Shown here: one piece after another, positions 51,001 to 61,781 of the stretch
How positions within the stretch are numbered: position 1 is the stretch's first letter
How the letters are laid out: every line of letters begins with the position of its first letter
From: Cryptomeria japonica
Taxonomy: Eukaryota > Streptophyta > Pinopsida > Cupressales > Cupressaceae
Assembly (NCBI RefSeq): GCF_030272615.1
Contig: NC_081411.1
Coordinates: 827,318,897-827,382,896 of the forward strand
Direction of reading: 5' to 3'
Length of the DNA stretch: 64,000 nt
Made by a program: the position numbers and the translations under genes
Notes under the pieces: model-generated
What the model saw: the letters and a program-made list of their open reading frames with translations, nothing else
What the model was told of the DNA's origin: nothing
Database searches by the model: none

Positions 51001-54000
51001 CTATAGGAGAAAAATGATCTCTTTGTAATTCGCATTATGCACTTGCATTGCATCTCTAAAATATGTTTTGTTGATTTGCTTTGCCTTGTAATGCCTTGTT
51101 GCAGCTGTACTTAATCTTTGTTTTCTACTTTCAAGACTCTTATCTTCGAAAGAATGATCATTTATATTATTTATTTTTCATTAATATACATGCATTTTAT
51201 GAAAAAACAATGTATAGGTTTTTCAATGCTTCAAAAGACAGAGATGAACTGATAGCACTTCGCTCAAAAGTGGACGAGATGTATACAAGGCTTAATACAA
51301 ATATAGGCGTCCAAAGCTTATATATTTTGGAGAACAGTCGCATATGCAACCAGCCACATATTCACTCTGTCGAACATGCAGGTGAAGTACATCCACCGAT
51401 TGAATGGGCTGTTTCGTTTCTTTAATTTAAATGCATTCTTAGCAACATTTCATAACATTTCTTTCTTTTCTTGAAATATTTAGCAGTTGGCATACAACAA
51501 CAGATTGAAGAAGTTGTTAAACTCCTTCAATGGGAAAATGATACGCCTTCTGTAGCAGTGGTTGTCCATGGGATTGGTGGAGCCGGCAAGTCAACATTAG
51601 CAGATGCAGTCTATGATTTCTTAAGAGACACACTCAAAGGTTGGAAATATTCTAAAATTACTTTCCCCCAATACTTGAAAGAATATCCCAATGTAAAAGA
51701 ATTGCAGTCCTTTATTCTGGAGGATTTGATTGGCGAGAAAGAAGAAGTAAGAGACTCGGAGAGTGGACGGCAGAGGTTGAAAGAGATGATGGAAAAAGAA
51801 TCCATATTTTTGTACATCGATAACGCCTTGTTCAGAGAACCTCTTCAAGAGCTTCTACCCAGACAGATAACAAACCCAAAGAAACTGCGGTTGCTTTTAA
51901 CCGCTAGGAAAACAAATATCTCAGACGTAATGGAAGATTGCAAGATTAAATATGAAATTTATCCCATAGAGCCTCTTCCTCTTGGCGCAGCCATTCAAGT
52001 CTTACGCAGAAAAATATGTCCAGAAAGAGACACAAACTCCCCTTCAGCGGAAAGACCTGAGGTGGAGATGATAGCGCAGAAATGCAGCAGCTGTCCTCTC
52101 TTTTTGGAAGTCGTGGGTGGCTTTCTCCGCCGAAGAAAGAATGAAGATGAAGCTTATGATCGAGTACTGGAGTGGATGGAAAATGGAGAGCCTTTCAGTG
52201 GGGATAGGGAGGATAGATTCGATGAACGAAGAATTATGTTTGCATATGATCAGCTTGAATCCAGTGCTCAAGAAGCTTTTCTTGACATATGCTCCTTCTT
52301 CTATGGTTGGCACTGGGACTGGGACGAAGTTGCACGCATTGTTGGTAAGGTAGAAATGGAATGCTTAGAAGAGGGAGGGCTGATTAAGAGAAAAACAGAA
52401 ATATCCCCCGAAGGTAGAATAATTACCAAGATGTCTATCCATGATCTTCTTCTGAGTGTTGGGCGTTATAAATCAAAAGACAACCGCTTCAAAACTCCCG
52501 AAGAGTTCACTAAAGCCATGCAAAACGATAAGGTACGAAAAACTATATATTTTGAAAAGAATGAATTTATTAAACTTCAGGGCCGTCTTGCTGAATTTGT
52601 TTTAACAAGGTGTTTTGAATATCAACAGCTTCTTCCTCAAATAAAAGGAGTGTGGTTGACACATTTTAAATGGTCATTTCAAGGGGTATCGAGTGGCAGT
52701 CTACGTATGGAGGAATTTCGAGGTCCAATTCATGTACGTGCAGAGGTGCTAGACGCAATGAGTGCGTCTCTGAGGGTATTTGCTATGGGAAAATGGACTC
52801 TTGTGAAAGGAAAATGCAGCAAAAGCTTTGATGAGCTCAGATTTGTTCAAGACGATAGAGTGTCTAATCTGCCAATGGATATACCAAAGCTCTCTCGTTT
52901 AACTTACATAGAGTGTAGTTTGGAGGACCACATAAAGTTTAATGAGCTGAAGGCATGTTCTTTATCTAAGACGATTTGATTAACTCTCTTTTATATATAT
53001 ATACTCTCAGGTGGTGTTTTTCTTTGAGCCTAACAGTGGGTATTCCTTCGAATCATATATATAGATGTACATGTATGTATGTATATGTGTGTCTTGATAG
53101 AAAGTGTCACACATCTTGTTTTACGCTCAAATAACTAATTGTAACTGCAGGATCTGTCAGCTTTGAAAGTGGTCGATGTTTCAAATCTCCCTGATACCTG
53201 GAATTCGAACGAAATCTCAGAAGTCGGTTATGGTAATAAACTGTGGAAGTTGGCTTTAAGGAGTTTTCGTGGTACAGGGATCTCAAATTTAGCCAACTTG
53301 TGTCATCTCAGGAGGCTACAACTGTCGAACTGTAACAATCTTATGGAATTACCAGAATCACTTGGGAAGCTCCCACTATTAGAAGAGTTATACTTGGATG
53401 GTTGTAACAGACTGAAGCAGTTACCAGTGGGATTTGGGAATCTAAAGGCCCTTGCTGTTCTTAATTTACATAGCTGTGAGAGTCTAGAGGAGCTTCCAAT
53501 GGATTTTGTGAACCTTTCTTCATTACAATATCTCTGCTTAGACTACTGCAAGAGTTTGCAAGACCTTCCATACAATTTTGATAAACTTACTTCATTAAAA
53601 TATCTTAATTTGAGGTATTGCTTTGAGCTGGCCAGGCTTCCAGAACGGCTAGGAAATTTGCAAAGCTTAACGGAGATATATTTTAGTTCATGTACTAAGC
53701 TGAGTAGTCTTCCACAAAGCCTGGGAGGGTTGCCTTCTCTGTTGATGTCCAATATGTCTTTTGAGAGATGCTCAGCTTTGACAGAACTACCAGAAGAAAC
53801 CTCGTGGCTTTTAGGGATGACAAGCATTTCGTTTGAAGATTGTTCCAGATTAAAAAGGATCCCCACACAGTTCAGTAAGCTCACCTGTTTAAAGGGATTA
53901 TTTTTAGGAGGATGTGAAAGCATTGAAGAACTGTTCAGTGATTTTCTTGGTCTGGATGTGTTGAGAACATTAGGCATGAGTCGATGCAGGAGCTTGTCTA

Positions 54001-56022
54001 GTCTACCTCAAGGCTTTGGCAAGCTAAAAAGTTTGCAGATTTTAAATTTATCCGAATGTGATAAATTAAAGGAATTGTGTGGCGACTTCCATTGCCTTGG
54101 AGCATTAAAAGAGTTGTGTTTGTCAGGCTGCCGCAGTTTAACCAAACTTCCCAATTATTTTGGTCAGCTTCGTTGCTTGGAGAAGGCAGATTTATCAGGA
54201 TGCTCTAATTTAGCTAAGCTTTCTGATGATTTCCATACTCTACCATCATTAATAAGATTAAACCTCTCAAACTGTAAGAGATTGGCTAAGGAATGGATGG
54301 ATTGTGTGGGAGCCACTCAGAGTCTGTGCTATGTAGACATTTCAGGAAGTGAGGGGATGACTCAGCGGTGGATGGAAATGCAAAGGGAAAAGGAAGACTG
54401 GCATTTGGTGGTGGTAACTCAATCCTCCTCCAAGGTAAGGGTTGGTGATTTTTGTCCAGTTTAATTTTTTGTAACTAATTATATTTTATTTGAAGGTAAA
54501 TCATTACTATTAATTTTATCACTCTCTTTACATTATAAGATACCTACATTCCCGTCATTGTATGAGTTACAGGGTATCGAAGGAACACTGTGGACTTTTC
54601 TTTTAGAAAAGATTATATGGAAGATATTTTGTAAGGGCGGGCTTCTGACAGATGCTCTTCAACGCCTCTTCTTTTCATCCTCCCTCCCATCCCATGCTCG
54701 TCTTATATTGATCACTCAAGGCTCTCCAATAATCCCAGAGAAGTGGAGATCAGTACAAAGCAACCTGGAGCGCCTGGAATATAATACAAAAGCAGCAGCA
54801 ATCATATATATTGGTGGAGAATTTAATGCATTACCATCAGAGTTGGCTGACAGAATTGTGGCTCATTCACCTTTTGACTCATTTATGGTTTATTTTGGTG
54901 ATGTGCTTCCGGAATCCTTCTACTACTCTCCTGGTGTGTTTGGCAGCACTATTGTTGGTGTAGAAAGAACTACTATAAAATATTTGTCAACCTGGGAAGA
55001 CATTTCCTATATTAATAATGAAGTAGAATTTCTCACAAGAAATCCACGTGAAAGCAATGTTGAATTGCTGAGAAAACTATGCTTGGCTGAACACAACGAT
55101 TTTCTTCTTCACAATGATGAAACGGTAATTTTCATTATTTTAGCAAAGTTCAAAATTCTTTTTTATTAAAAATAGAAATAATTATCTTATTATTATTCAT
55201 CAAAATGATTTACAGCTGAATGTGAAGGATCTAGAGCGAAAAGTGGTATTACTTCTCAGACACTACTCTTCCCATGAACAATATTTAGCATTGAAAGATG
55301 TATATCAGAAGCTCCAATGGAGTTCTGACTATCAAGCTGAAGTAATTTGGTTTCCCCCAACTGGGCCAGATGGTGATCCCGAAGAGTGTGAAAGAGCTGT
55401 TACAAGTGCTCCGTGGCCAATGGTCCCCAAACCATGGTTAATAAATGAACATCATTGGATGACAGATTGTGTTGGGTATGGAAATGGTCTGGTGGTTGTT
55501 GATGAGAAGGGAAGCATATCGCACAAGGATGCAATGTCGATGATAGTGAGGTGGGGGATAAAAGCATATCCATTTTCTGAACGTCGGGAAGAGGAACTGA
55601 GAAAGGCAGAATGGAAGGACTACTTCAAGCTCAACTCTCAATCTGGAATGGATTTTATTTTTCAGCATTGTGAGTTCTTTCAATTAAGGGTGAGATCCTA
55701 TTATTCCTCTCAATCAATCTCAAGTATAAATCATATCTGTCAACAAAATTACTTAAATATATAATAGATGTTTTCTAACAAATGAAATCATGGCTTGAGA
55801 TTATGGAGAATGGTGCTGTAAATTTTGCTTCTTAACATATTTATCCCTTATTGTAAATGATGACAGGCAAAAGAGGCGATTAATCATGGACAAATTATAT
55901 TTCTATGCGTGGGTAAAATTGACAAGATGTTGGAACTCTTGCCAAAGTTAAATGATACATTAACAAAGCTAGAAAATGTCATCCAAGTCTTCTACGTTGG
56001 GGATGAGTATCTTTCTGTATAA
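45025..56022 (+). CDS. NLR-type STAND ATPase with C-terminal SEO-like domain, nine exons
   Basis: Exons: 45025-45177, 45282-45377, 46335-46648, 51218-51381, 51484-52952, 53151-54434, 54540-55124, 55216-55689, 55867-56022. Phases agree at every junction, giving 1,564 aa. N-terminus (1-242): helical, no TIR. NB-ARC: P-loop GIGGAGKST (272), kinase-2-like FLYIDNAL (~351), RNBS-B LLLTARK (~379), GLPL-like CPLFLEVVG (~446), RNBS-D FLDICSFF (~508), MHD-like IHD (561-563). LRRs: ~14 repeats (residues ~755-1130). Exons 7-9: an alpha/beta segment and an SEO C-terminal-like thioredoxin fold (KVVLLLRHYSS, AEVIWFPPTGP, GLVVVDEKGSISHKDAMSMI, RWGIKAYPFSERREEEL, IIFLCVGK, VFYVGDE). Likely a cytosolic ATP/ADP-switched receptor. 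The SEO family normally runs on past YVG, so the C-terminus looks short. Exon 3's acceptor is weak; an alternative at 46152 fits the phase. Confidence 0.8.
49217..49700 (+). repeat. Imperfect ~270-bp tandem duplication in intron 3
   Basis: TAGCCTTC(A/G)TAGCTCTC, CTTGA(G/C)CC(T/C)ATGATCTA and AAATTCTACTT(A/G) recur in the same order at 49217-49460 and 49485-49700. Confidence 0.7.
49990..50700 (-). pseudogene. Ty1/Copia RT-end and RNase H fragment
   Basis: Reading the minus strand: LVGSLIYLNYTRLDLCF, then DYARSLDDRKSTLGYI, VLYCDNHRLLKL, FHERTKHIEVE, and ANILTKPLGKVKFELF. These are the standard Copia landmarks in order, with many stops. No LTRs or other domains are visible. It is a fossil fragment inside intron 3, antisense to the host gene. 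Confidence 0.8.
52953..53150 (+). other. GC-AG intron 5 of the NLR-SEO gene
   Basis: Exon 5 ends ...GAGCTGAAG and the intron begins GCATGT; it ends AACTGCAG before GATCTG. The junction reads NELK/DLSALKVV in phase 0 and gives a natural LRR continuation. No GT donor nearby keeps both phase and repeat register. Confidence 0.65.
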
Positions 56023-56045
56023 GAGAAAGAATATGAAATGAAAAG

Positions 56046-57488
56046 TGTAGTCACATAAATCTGTCCATTTTAATTAAATGAATATTTCGTATTTATTTGA
56101 TTAAAAATCTATTAGCCATCAATTAATTAAATTAATATTTAATTAATTCATCTCCAAACATTCTTCTATTAATTAAATAAATTATTCAATTTATTTTAAT
56201 TAATTCATTAAAAGCAAATTCCAATCAATTAAATAAATAAAATCAATTTATTTAATTAAAAATCCCTTTTTTCCTCTTTTAAATAAATTAAATAAAACAT
56301 TTATTTAAATCATTATCCCCACCCCACTTGCGTTTTCCTACAAATGCAACTTGCACATATTTATTGAAATAAATGAATTTTTATTTTAAATAAAATCCTA
56401 TTTTCTCTCACCCACCAAATCCACTTGCAAAAATCTAATCCCCTTCTAGATTCTTCTAACCCCTTCCTAATTAGCCTAATCCATCCCCTAATTATTGTCA
56501 CATTCCTAAGCAAAATGGAGTCACTTCTCAAAGCCTAAAAGTCTTTGATAACCATTAAAAGCTTTCAACCTTCAACCACTAAATGGCTCAAAGTCTTTGA
56601 TAGCCATTAAAGGCTTCCAACTTTCAACCACTTAATCCCCAAAGTCTCCAAAAACCATTAATGGTTAACCCAAACCCTTCCACATGGTTAAAATATTTGT
56701 TTTGACTCAACCTCCATCCAACCCAAGGGTCTCATCAAGCCTTTAATGCTTTGACCATGATTATCTCTTAATCATTTGCACAAAGGTTTATCCTTGGATT
56801 AACTCCTAATCCAGTGGGTAATCCTAATTTAGGCTTGACCCTTAGCCTTTAGATAACCATGAGGTCTTCTTAGGCCTTTAATGCCTCCAACCTCTTCTTT
56901 CAACCCAACCCTATGTGGACATTTGTCATCATTTCATTGGTGCCAATTATGCACATGGATCCCCAACTTTCAAGCTTGACCCTTGATTAAACCTTTCAAT
57001 CCTGGCCATCCATTGCTCCATTTTTCCTATAAATAGAGTTCATTCCTTCATAATCCAGATCCTGAAAACTTGCATGCATCTAAGCTATAGACATTTTAGA
57101 GAGCATTTTAGCATAAGTAATCTAACATCTTATCATTTTGGTTAAAATACATCATTTTAGCATAATATTAGCTTTTATTTCACATTTAGAGCTATACTAC
57201 AATCTCAATCCTCCATAAGCATCCATAGTGCAAAAAGCTGCTGAGAGCTACACTATTTTGGAATTTGGAGAGGAGAGGAACAAGGGAGAAGAAGCTAAGG
57301 CCATGCTAAGAGGTAGTTGGAGATGCCTCACAATCTTTGTTGTGTTTATTAGATAAATTAGCATGTCTCTTTGTGTCTCTTTTGGAATGCCTTCATATGT
57401 TTAGTTTTAGATTGACTAACACTAATGTTTTGTATGTTTTTGTGTTCTTTGATCTTAAACTAACCTTGTGTCATTTAGGAGGGCATCA
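56046..57488 (+). repeat. 5' LTR of element C (1,443 bp)
   Basis: TGTAGTCAC start, CATCA end. The start is set by the loss of homology with element B's LTR; the preceding sequence is host (AAAAG, possible target duplication). It is shorter than B's LTR and lacks the 61-bp array. TATAAATA at 57028-57035. Confidence 0.85.
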
Positions 57489-57490
57489 TT

Positions 57491-57509
57491 TGGTGAACCC
57501 GATGTGAAT
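57491..57509 (+). other. Primer binding site of element C
   Basis: TGGTGAACCCGATGTGAAT, two bases after the LTR. The deletion junction to RNase H falls at or just inside its 3' end, where AAT matches the RNase H-coding sequence. Confidence 0.65.
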
Positions 57510-57688
57510 TAAAAGAACTATAAGTATATGGCGACTCACAACTGGTCATTCGACAAGCAACAGATGAGTATCAAACCAAAGATGATAAACTCATGCCATA
57601 CAAGCAAATGGTGGACAATCTAAAGACATCATTTACTACTATCACTTTTGAGCAGATACCAAGAGATTAGAATCGAGTTGCTGACGCT
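57506..57688 (+). pseudogene. Element C: remnant of RNase H
   Basis: Reads KEL then TAA, VYGDSQLVIRQ, TKDDKLMPYKQM, FTTITFEQIPRD, TAG, NRVADAMA, continuing in frame into the integrase frame. The first half of RNase H (FDGS... NNIAEYEAL) is gone. Confidence 0.8.
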
Positions 57689-59083
57689 ATGGCTACCATC
57701 GCATCTCTCCTAGATCTTCCACAGAATTCAACACGCTACGAGTTCTTGGTAGAACAGCTTTGGATCCCCGCTTATGATATCCCCGAATCCGAGATGATAT
57801 GTCGCCTTGTCGGTTCTAAATCCCCATGGTACGGTGAGTTCTACACCTATCTCCACGATCACACCCTTCCTCCCAACCAATCAAATAACCAACGAAAAAC
57901 CTTCATTCGCCAAACTGCTCGATATACCATTATTGCCGAAACCCTATACCGACGCAGTCTTGATGGTACTCTCCTTCGATGTCTAGAACAAGGTGAGATA
58001 ACAAAGGCTTTGGAAGAGGTACATGAAGGAATTTGCGGGACTCACTCAAGTGGTCCGTCACTAGCCAAGAAACTCATGCGAGCTGGATACTATTGGCCAT
58101 CTATGGAAAAGGATTCCTACTACTTTGTCAGGAAATGCAAGAAATGTCAAGTTCACAGCGACCTGATACATGCACCGGCCCAGGAACTGCAACCAATCAC
58201 GACACCATGGCCTTTCTGTCAATGGGGCCTTGACCTTGTGGGTAAGATTCATCCATCTTCATCCAATGGCCATAAATTCATTATTACCGCCACCGAATAT
58301 TTCACCAAGTGGATCGAAGCTGTTCCACTTACCCAAGTCACCGGCAAGCAGATCGCCTCATTCATCCTCAATTACATCATCTGTCGGTATGGTGTGCCCA
58401 TGTCCATTGTCACAGATAACGGTCTTCCTTTCAAAAATCAGGATGTCCGTGAGCTTTGTGAGAAATTTCATATCCAACACCGCTTTTCCACTCCCTATTA
58501 CCCACAAGGCAATGGTCAGGCTGAAGCATCCAATAAAAACATACTGAGGATCCTAAAGAAGACAGTCAATGATGCCGGTCGTGATTGGCATGTTCAATTG
58601 AATCCAGTGCTATGGGCATATCAAACTAGCATTCAGACCCCTACAGGTGCAACTCCTTATTCATTGGTCTATGGTGCTGAAGCTATCTTGCCTATTGAAG
58701 TCGAGATACCATCACTACGGGTTTCATTGCACAATTTCATCAATGATGAAGCCTATAGAGTATCCCGTCTTCAGGACTTAGAGTTACTAGATGAGAAGCG
58801 ACAAGCTGCATACAATCACCTCAAAGCCTATCAGCAGCGCATGAGTAGAAGCTACAATCACCGAGTTAGATCTCGTACATTTGAGGTAGGTGACCTTGTT
58901 CTTCGAGAAAATCCTCGCAACCAACCAAACAGAGAACATCAAGGCAAGTTTGAATCAAACTGGCTGGGCCCATATGTTGTCACTGCTGTATTCGGGTCCG
59001 GGGCATATCAGTTGGCTACTTCAGAAGGAGAACCGCTTGCAGATCCAATCAATAACATGCACCTCAAAAGGTTTTATACCTAA
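57689..59083 (+). CDS. Intact Gypsy integrase of element C (464 aa)
   Basis: Joins cDNA ends to host DNA. The frame runs without a stop from the linker after RNase H (ATIASLLDLPQN) to RFYT. Zinc-binding HHCC: EVHEGICGTH and RKCKKCQ (residues ~108-155). Catalytic D,D,E: WGLDLVGK, IVTDNGLPF, YYPQGNGQAEASNK. C-terminal domain: FEVGDLVL, FESNWLGPYVV, GSGAYQLA, NNMHLKRFY; no chromodomain. It has all features of an active enzyme, but gag, protease and RT are deleted from this copy, and an upstream TAG separates it from the LTR-proximal part. The native start is not meaningful because it is normally cleaved from Pol; Met at 57689 is only the first available. The region is clearly younger or less mutated than elements A and B. 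Confidence 0.85.
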   Translation: MATIASLLDLPQNSTRYEFLVEQLWIPAYDIPESEMICRLVGSKSPWYGEFYTYLHDHTLPPNQSNNQRKTFIRQTARYTIIAETLYRRSLDGTLLRCLEQGEITKALEEVHEGICGTHSSGPSLAKKLMRAGYYWPSMEKDSYYFVRKCKKCQVHSDLIHAPAQELQPITTPWPFCQWGLDLVGKIHPSSSNGHKFIITATEYFTKWIEAVPLTQVTGKQIASFILNYIICRYGVPMSIVTDNGLPFKNQDVRELCEKFHIQHRFSTPYYPQGNGQAEASNKNILRILKKTVNDAGRDWHVQLNPVLWAYQTSIQTPTGATPYSLVYGAEAILPIEVEIPSLRVSLHNFINDEAYRVSRLQDLELLDEKRQAAYNHLKAYQQRMSRSYNHRVRSRTFEVGDLVLRENPRNQPNREHQGKFESNWLGPYVVTAVFGSGAYQLATSEGEPLADPINNMHLKRFYT

Positions 59084-61781
59084 GGTGTACAGAGCATCAG
59101 CCTCCCCTGCATATCAGAAAAATACCAAAAACATTCAGAAAATGTCCTGAAGAAAATACAAAAACACCAAAAATTCAAGAAAAATCATACATCCAAACGG
59201 TGAACAACCACTCCGGTGGCACCTTGGGTAAGTACGATGGTGAAAACCTGGCAAACAGGCGCCACTCGTAAAGGCAATGGCTCCAGTATCTTTCAGGGTC
59301 GTTGTGATCACATTCATGCACACACACATCCATCCATCCAAACCATGGCTTGTTATTTGATCTGCAATTAAGAAAGTACTCCATGCATCTAGCATCCCAC
59401 CCTTTTCATAGTCAGGTCTAAAAACTGGGGGCAATACCCTTAACCTATTTGATGGAAGTGGATTCTACATTGTCATATGTGTCATTACGCTCTTCATTCA
59501 GGCAATCATCAGAAAATATCAAAAACATTCAAAAATGACTCTCAAAAATACCAAAAACATTCAAAATCATTCCACAAAATCCAAAAACATCGAAAAACCA
59601 CCGAAAATCCCACAAAAACATGGCAACACATTGTACATACTCATTCGCATAGATGTAAAACAAACATTGACAAAATACTCACACACTGACCATTTACCAA
59701 TCAAACCAAAACAATCGACATCAACAATCCAAACTGTCTTTAAAACAAGGATGCATCCTTCCTTATCAAAACAAAGACAAAATGACATTTTCTTTGACAA
59801 TAAAATTCTGTTAGGCTATCAAATACTTGGTTGATTTGTGAGTACAATCGTTTGTTTATCTGTATTGGAATCTTTTAGCATTGTTTTGTATCGTTTGCGC
59901 ATCATTTCCGATGAAGTTCTGGGGCATGTACTAATGGTGTCTACGTGGGAAGTTCACTAAGCTACGTGATCTTATGCAAAATGCAGTCATAAATCACTAC
60001 GGCTTGCTAACTACAGCGTATACCTCGACCATATGAGCATGAACCATTACCAAGGATCCTTATTCTTTATTCTTTATGTATATATGTTGTTTGGTTGCAG
60101 GTACAATGCTCATCCTTTGATTCCTCTTCCTCCAAATTGGATAAAGGTTTTATTTTCTTAGTATGGTATGTACTTGTCTCAGGATCTGATCAGCCTAAGA
60201 TCAAGGAGGACGATCCAAGTCATGCACGAAAGGAGATAATCCTTGTCTGTTCCGCAAGCAATACTCTGGTCGACTTGACCCTTATATCAAGTCATTTGTA
60301 TTAACTTTCTATATTAAAATCCATGAAAGAAATACTCAAGTCATCTTGAATCATTATGTCAAGATGCTTGTATTCTCTTCCAACATTTTAAAGCTCAATG
60401 ATGAAAATAGAGCACTATGGATCGTCATTTCATCTCATCTGTTTATATCCTGCATTCCGTTGCATATCACCCATCCATTCATTCATTCATATGTCGGATA
60501 TACATGCAAAAATGACTAATAAAAGCTGATCTTGGATACACATCACGACCGAGTACTCTGATACATCATCAATGCATCACGCAAAGTCTTACAAAACCTT
60601 GCATTCCTCATGGTCATATCATCATTACATTTAGGTGCATCTTGCATTACGTCCATTCATGTCATTTTAAAAACTTAAACATTGCATATAGTTCATTGTT
60701 GGCATTAGTTTTCATTAAAATCATTTGCATCATTGCATCAATCATAAATAATTAGATTCATTCATAGGATTAAATTGTCTTTGGTTGTTTTAAAATCATT
60801 TACTAAGCATTTCATCGAGTGTAAAATATCCATTATCATGTTATTAATCTTTTCATCATTTATCATTTATATACATTTCTTTATAGTTAAAAAGATGCAT
60901 TCATTCATTACTAAGTATCTTCTTATGCTCATTGTAAGATTCATTCACATTGCATTCATTATCATTACATTTAGGTACAGTTATTATACCCATTAGTTAT
61001 CGTATCATCCCATTATCATTTGTACTTACAAACATATTTAACATGCATTTAGAATCATAAAACAAATTTGTTTACACAACATTGGTTCATACCATCTAAT
61101 ATATCCATTTTACGTATGCAATCATTTAAAAAAGCACATTATCATATAAACATTTGTACTTTACATTTTGTTTATCCATCTGCATTCATTTAGACCACAT
61201 CATATAAACATTTGTACTTTACATTTGTTTATCCGTATGCATTTATTTAAAAAACACATCATCATATAAAACATATTGTTTATCCATATTACTTTCATTT
61301 AAAACATCTAGATGCATACTCATACATAACATCATTCATTTGACCATTGCATTAACATTATCTTATCATTATATCGCAATAGGAAACACCATAAATCCTG
61401 TTCATACATCAAAGCATAAGCATATATCATCATGACATTATATACATAAAGCATTACATCACAAATCAAATACATCATAAACATCTAAACCTGCATTCAT
61501 ATATCAGTATCCAACATCATAAATCATCATAAAAACATGCATAAAAGAAACATCTCATCAAATGCATACATATAGACATATCCATCTAAGCAATAAATCA
61601 TCATCATGCATAAACATCCATACATAATCACATGCATAATCATCACAATATGGGATCTCCTCATATATATCATCTCATATATCAGAGTACAAAGAAGTCT
61701 ACAAAATCGGCTACCAAGAGCCATCCAAGATACAGTCCATCAAATAGACAATGATACAATACATATATGCAAAATGCTCTC
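59084..61781 (+). other. Element C 3' UTR and downstream flank of the antisense PMD gene
   Basis: 59084-60480 aligns with element B's 3' UTR (GGTGAAAACCTGGCAAA at 59238, TTCTGGGGCATGTACTAATGG at 59915). A second CTGGGGGCA motif is at 59427. From ~60480 to 61781 homology with B stops; the sequence is CATT/CATTCAT-rich with no gene and is probably the 3' flank of the antisense gene. Confidence 0.6.
61136..61315. repeat. ~60-bp tandem repeat, three units
   Basis: ACAT(C/T)ATCATATAAA... TTTATCC units start at 61136, 61197 and 61256 in CATT-rich sequence. Confidence 0.7.

Larger units (their letters stand above)
46649..51217 (+). other. Intron 3 of the NLR-SEO gene (4.57 kb)
   Basis: Donor AAAG/GTAGGA and acceptor TGTATAG join codon AG|G in phase. 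It contains only short frames, an imperfect ~270-bp tandem duplication (49217-49700) and a Copia fragment. A 97-codon frame at 50724-51017 is unassigned. It could be an alternative exon, but exon 3 joins exon 4 in phase without it. Confidence 0.7.

Noticed and set aside
50724-51017. 97-codon frame as an extra exon of the NLR gene
   Set aside because: Exon 3 joins exon 4 in phase without it and no domain is recognised. Kept only as a possibility.
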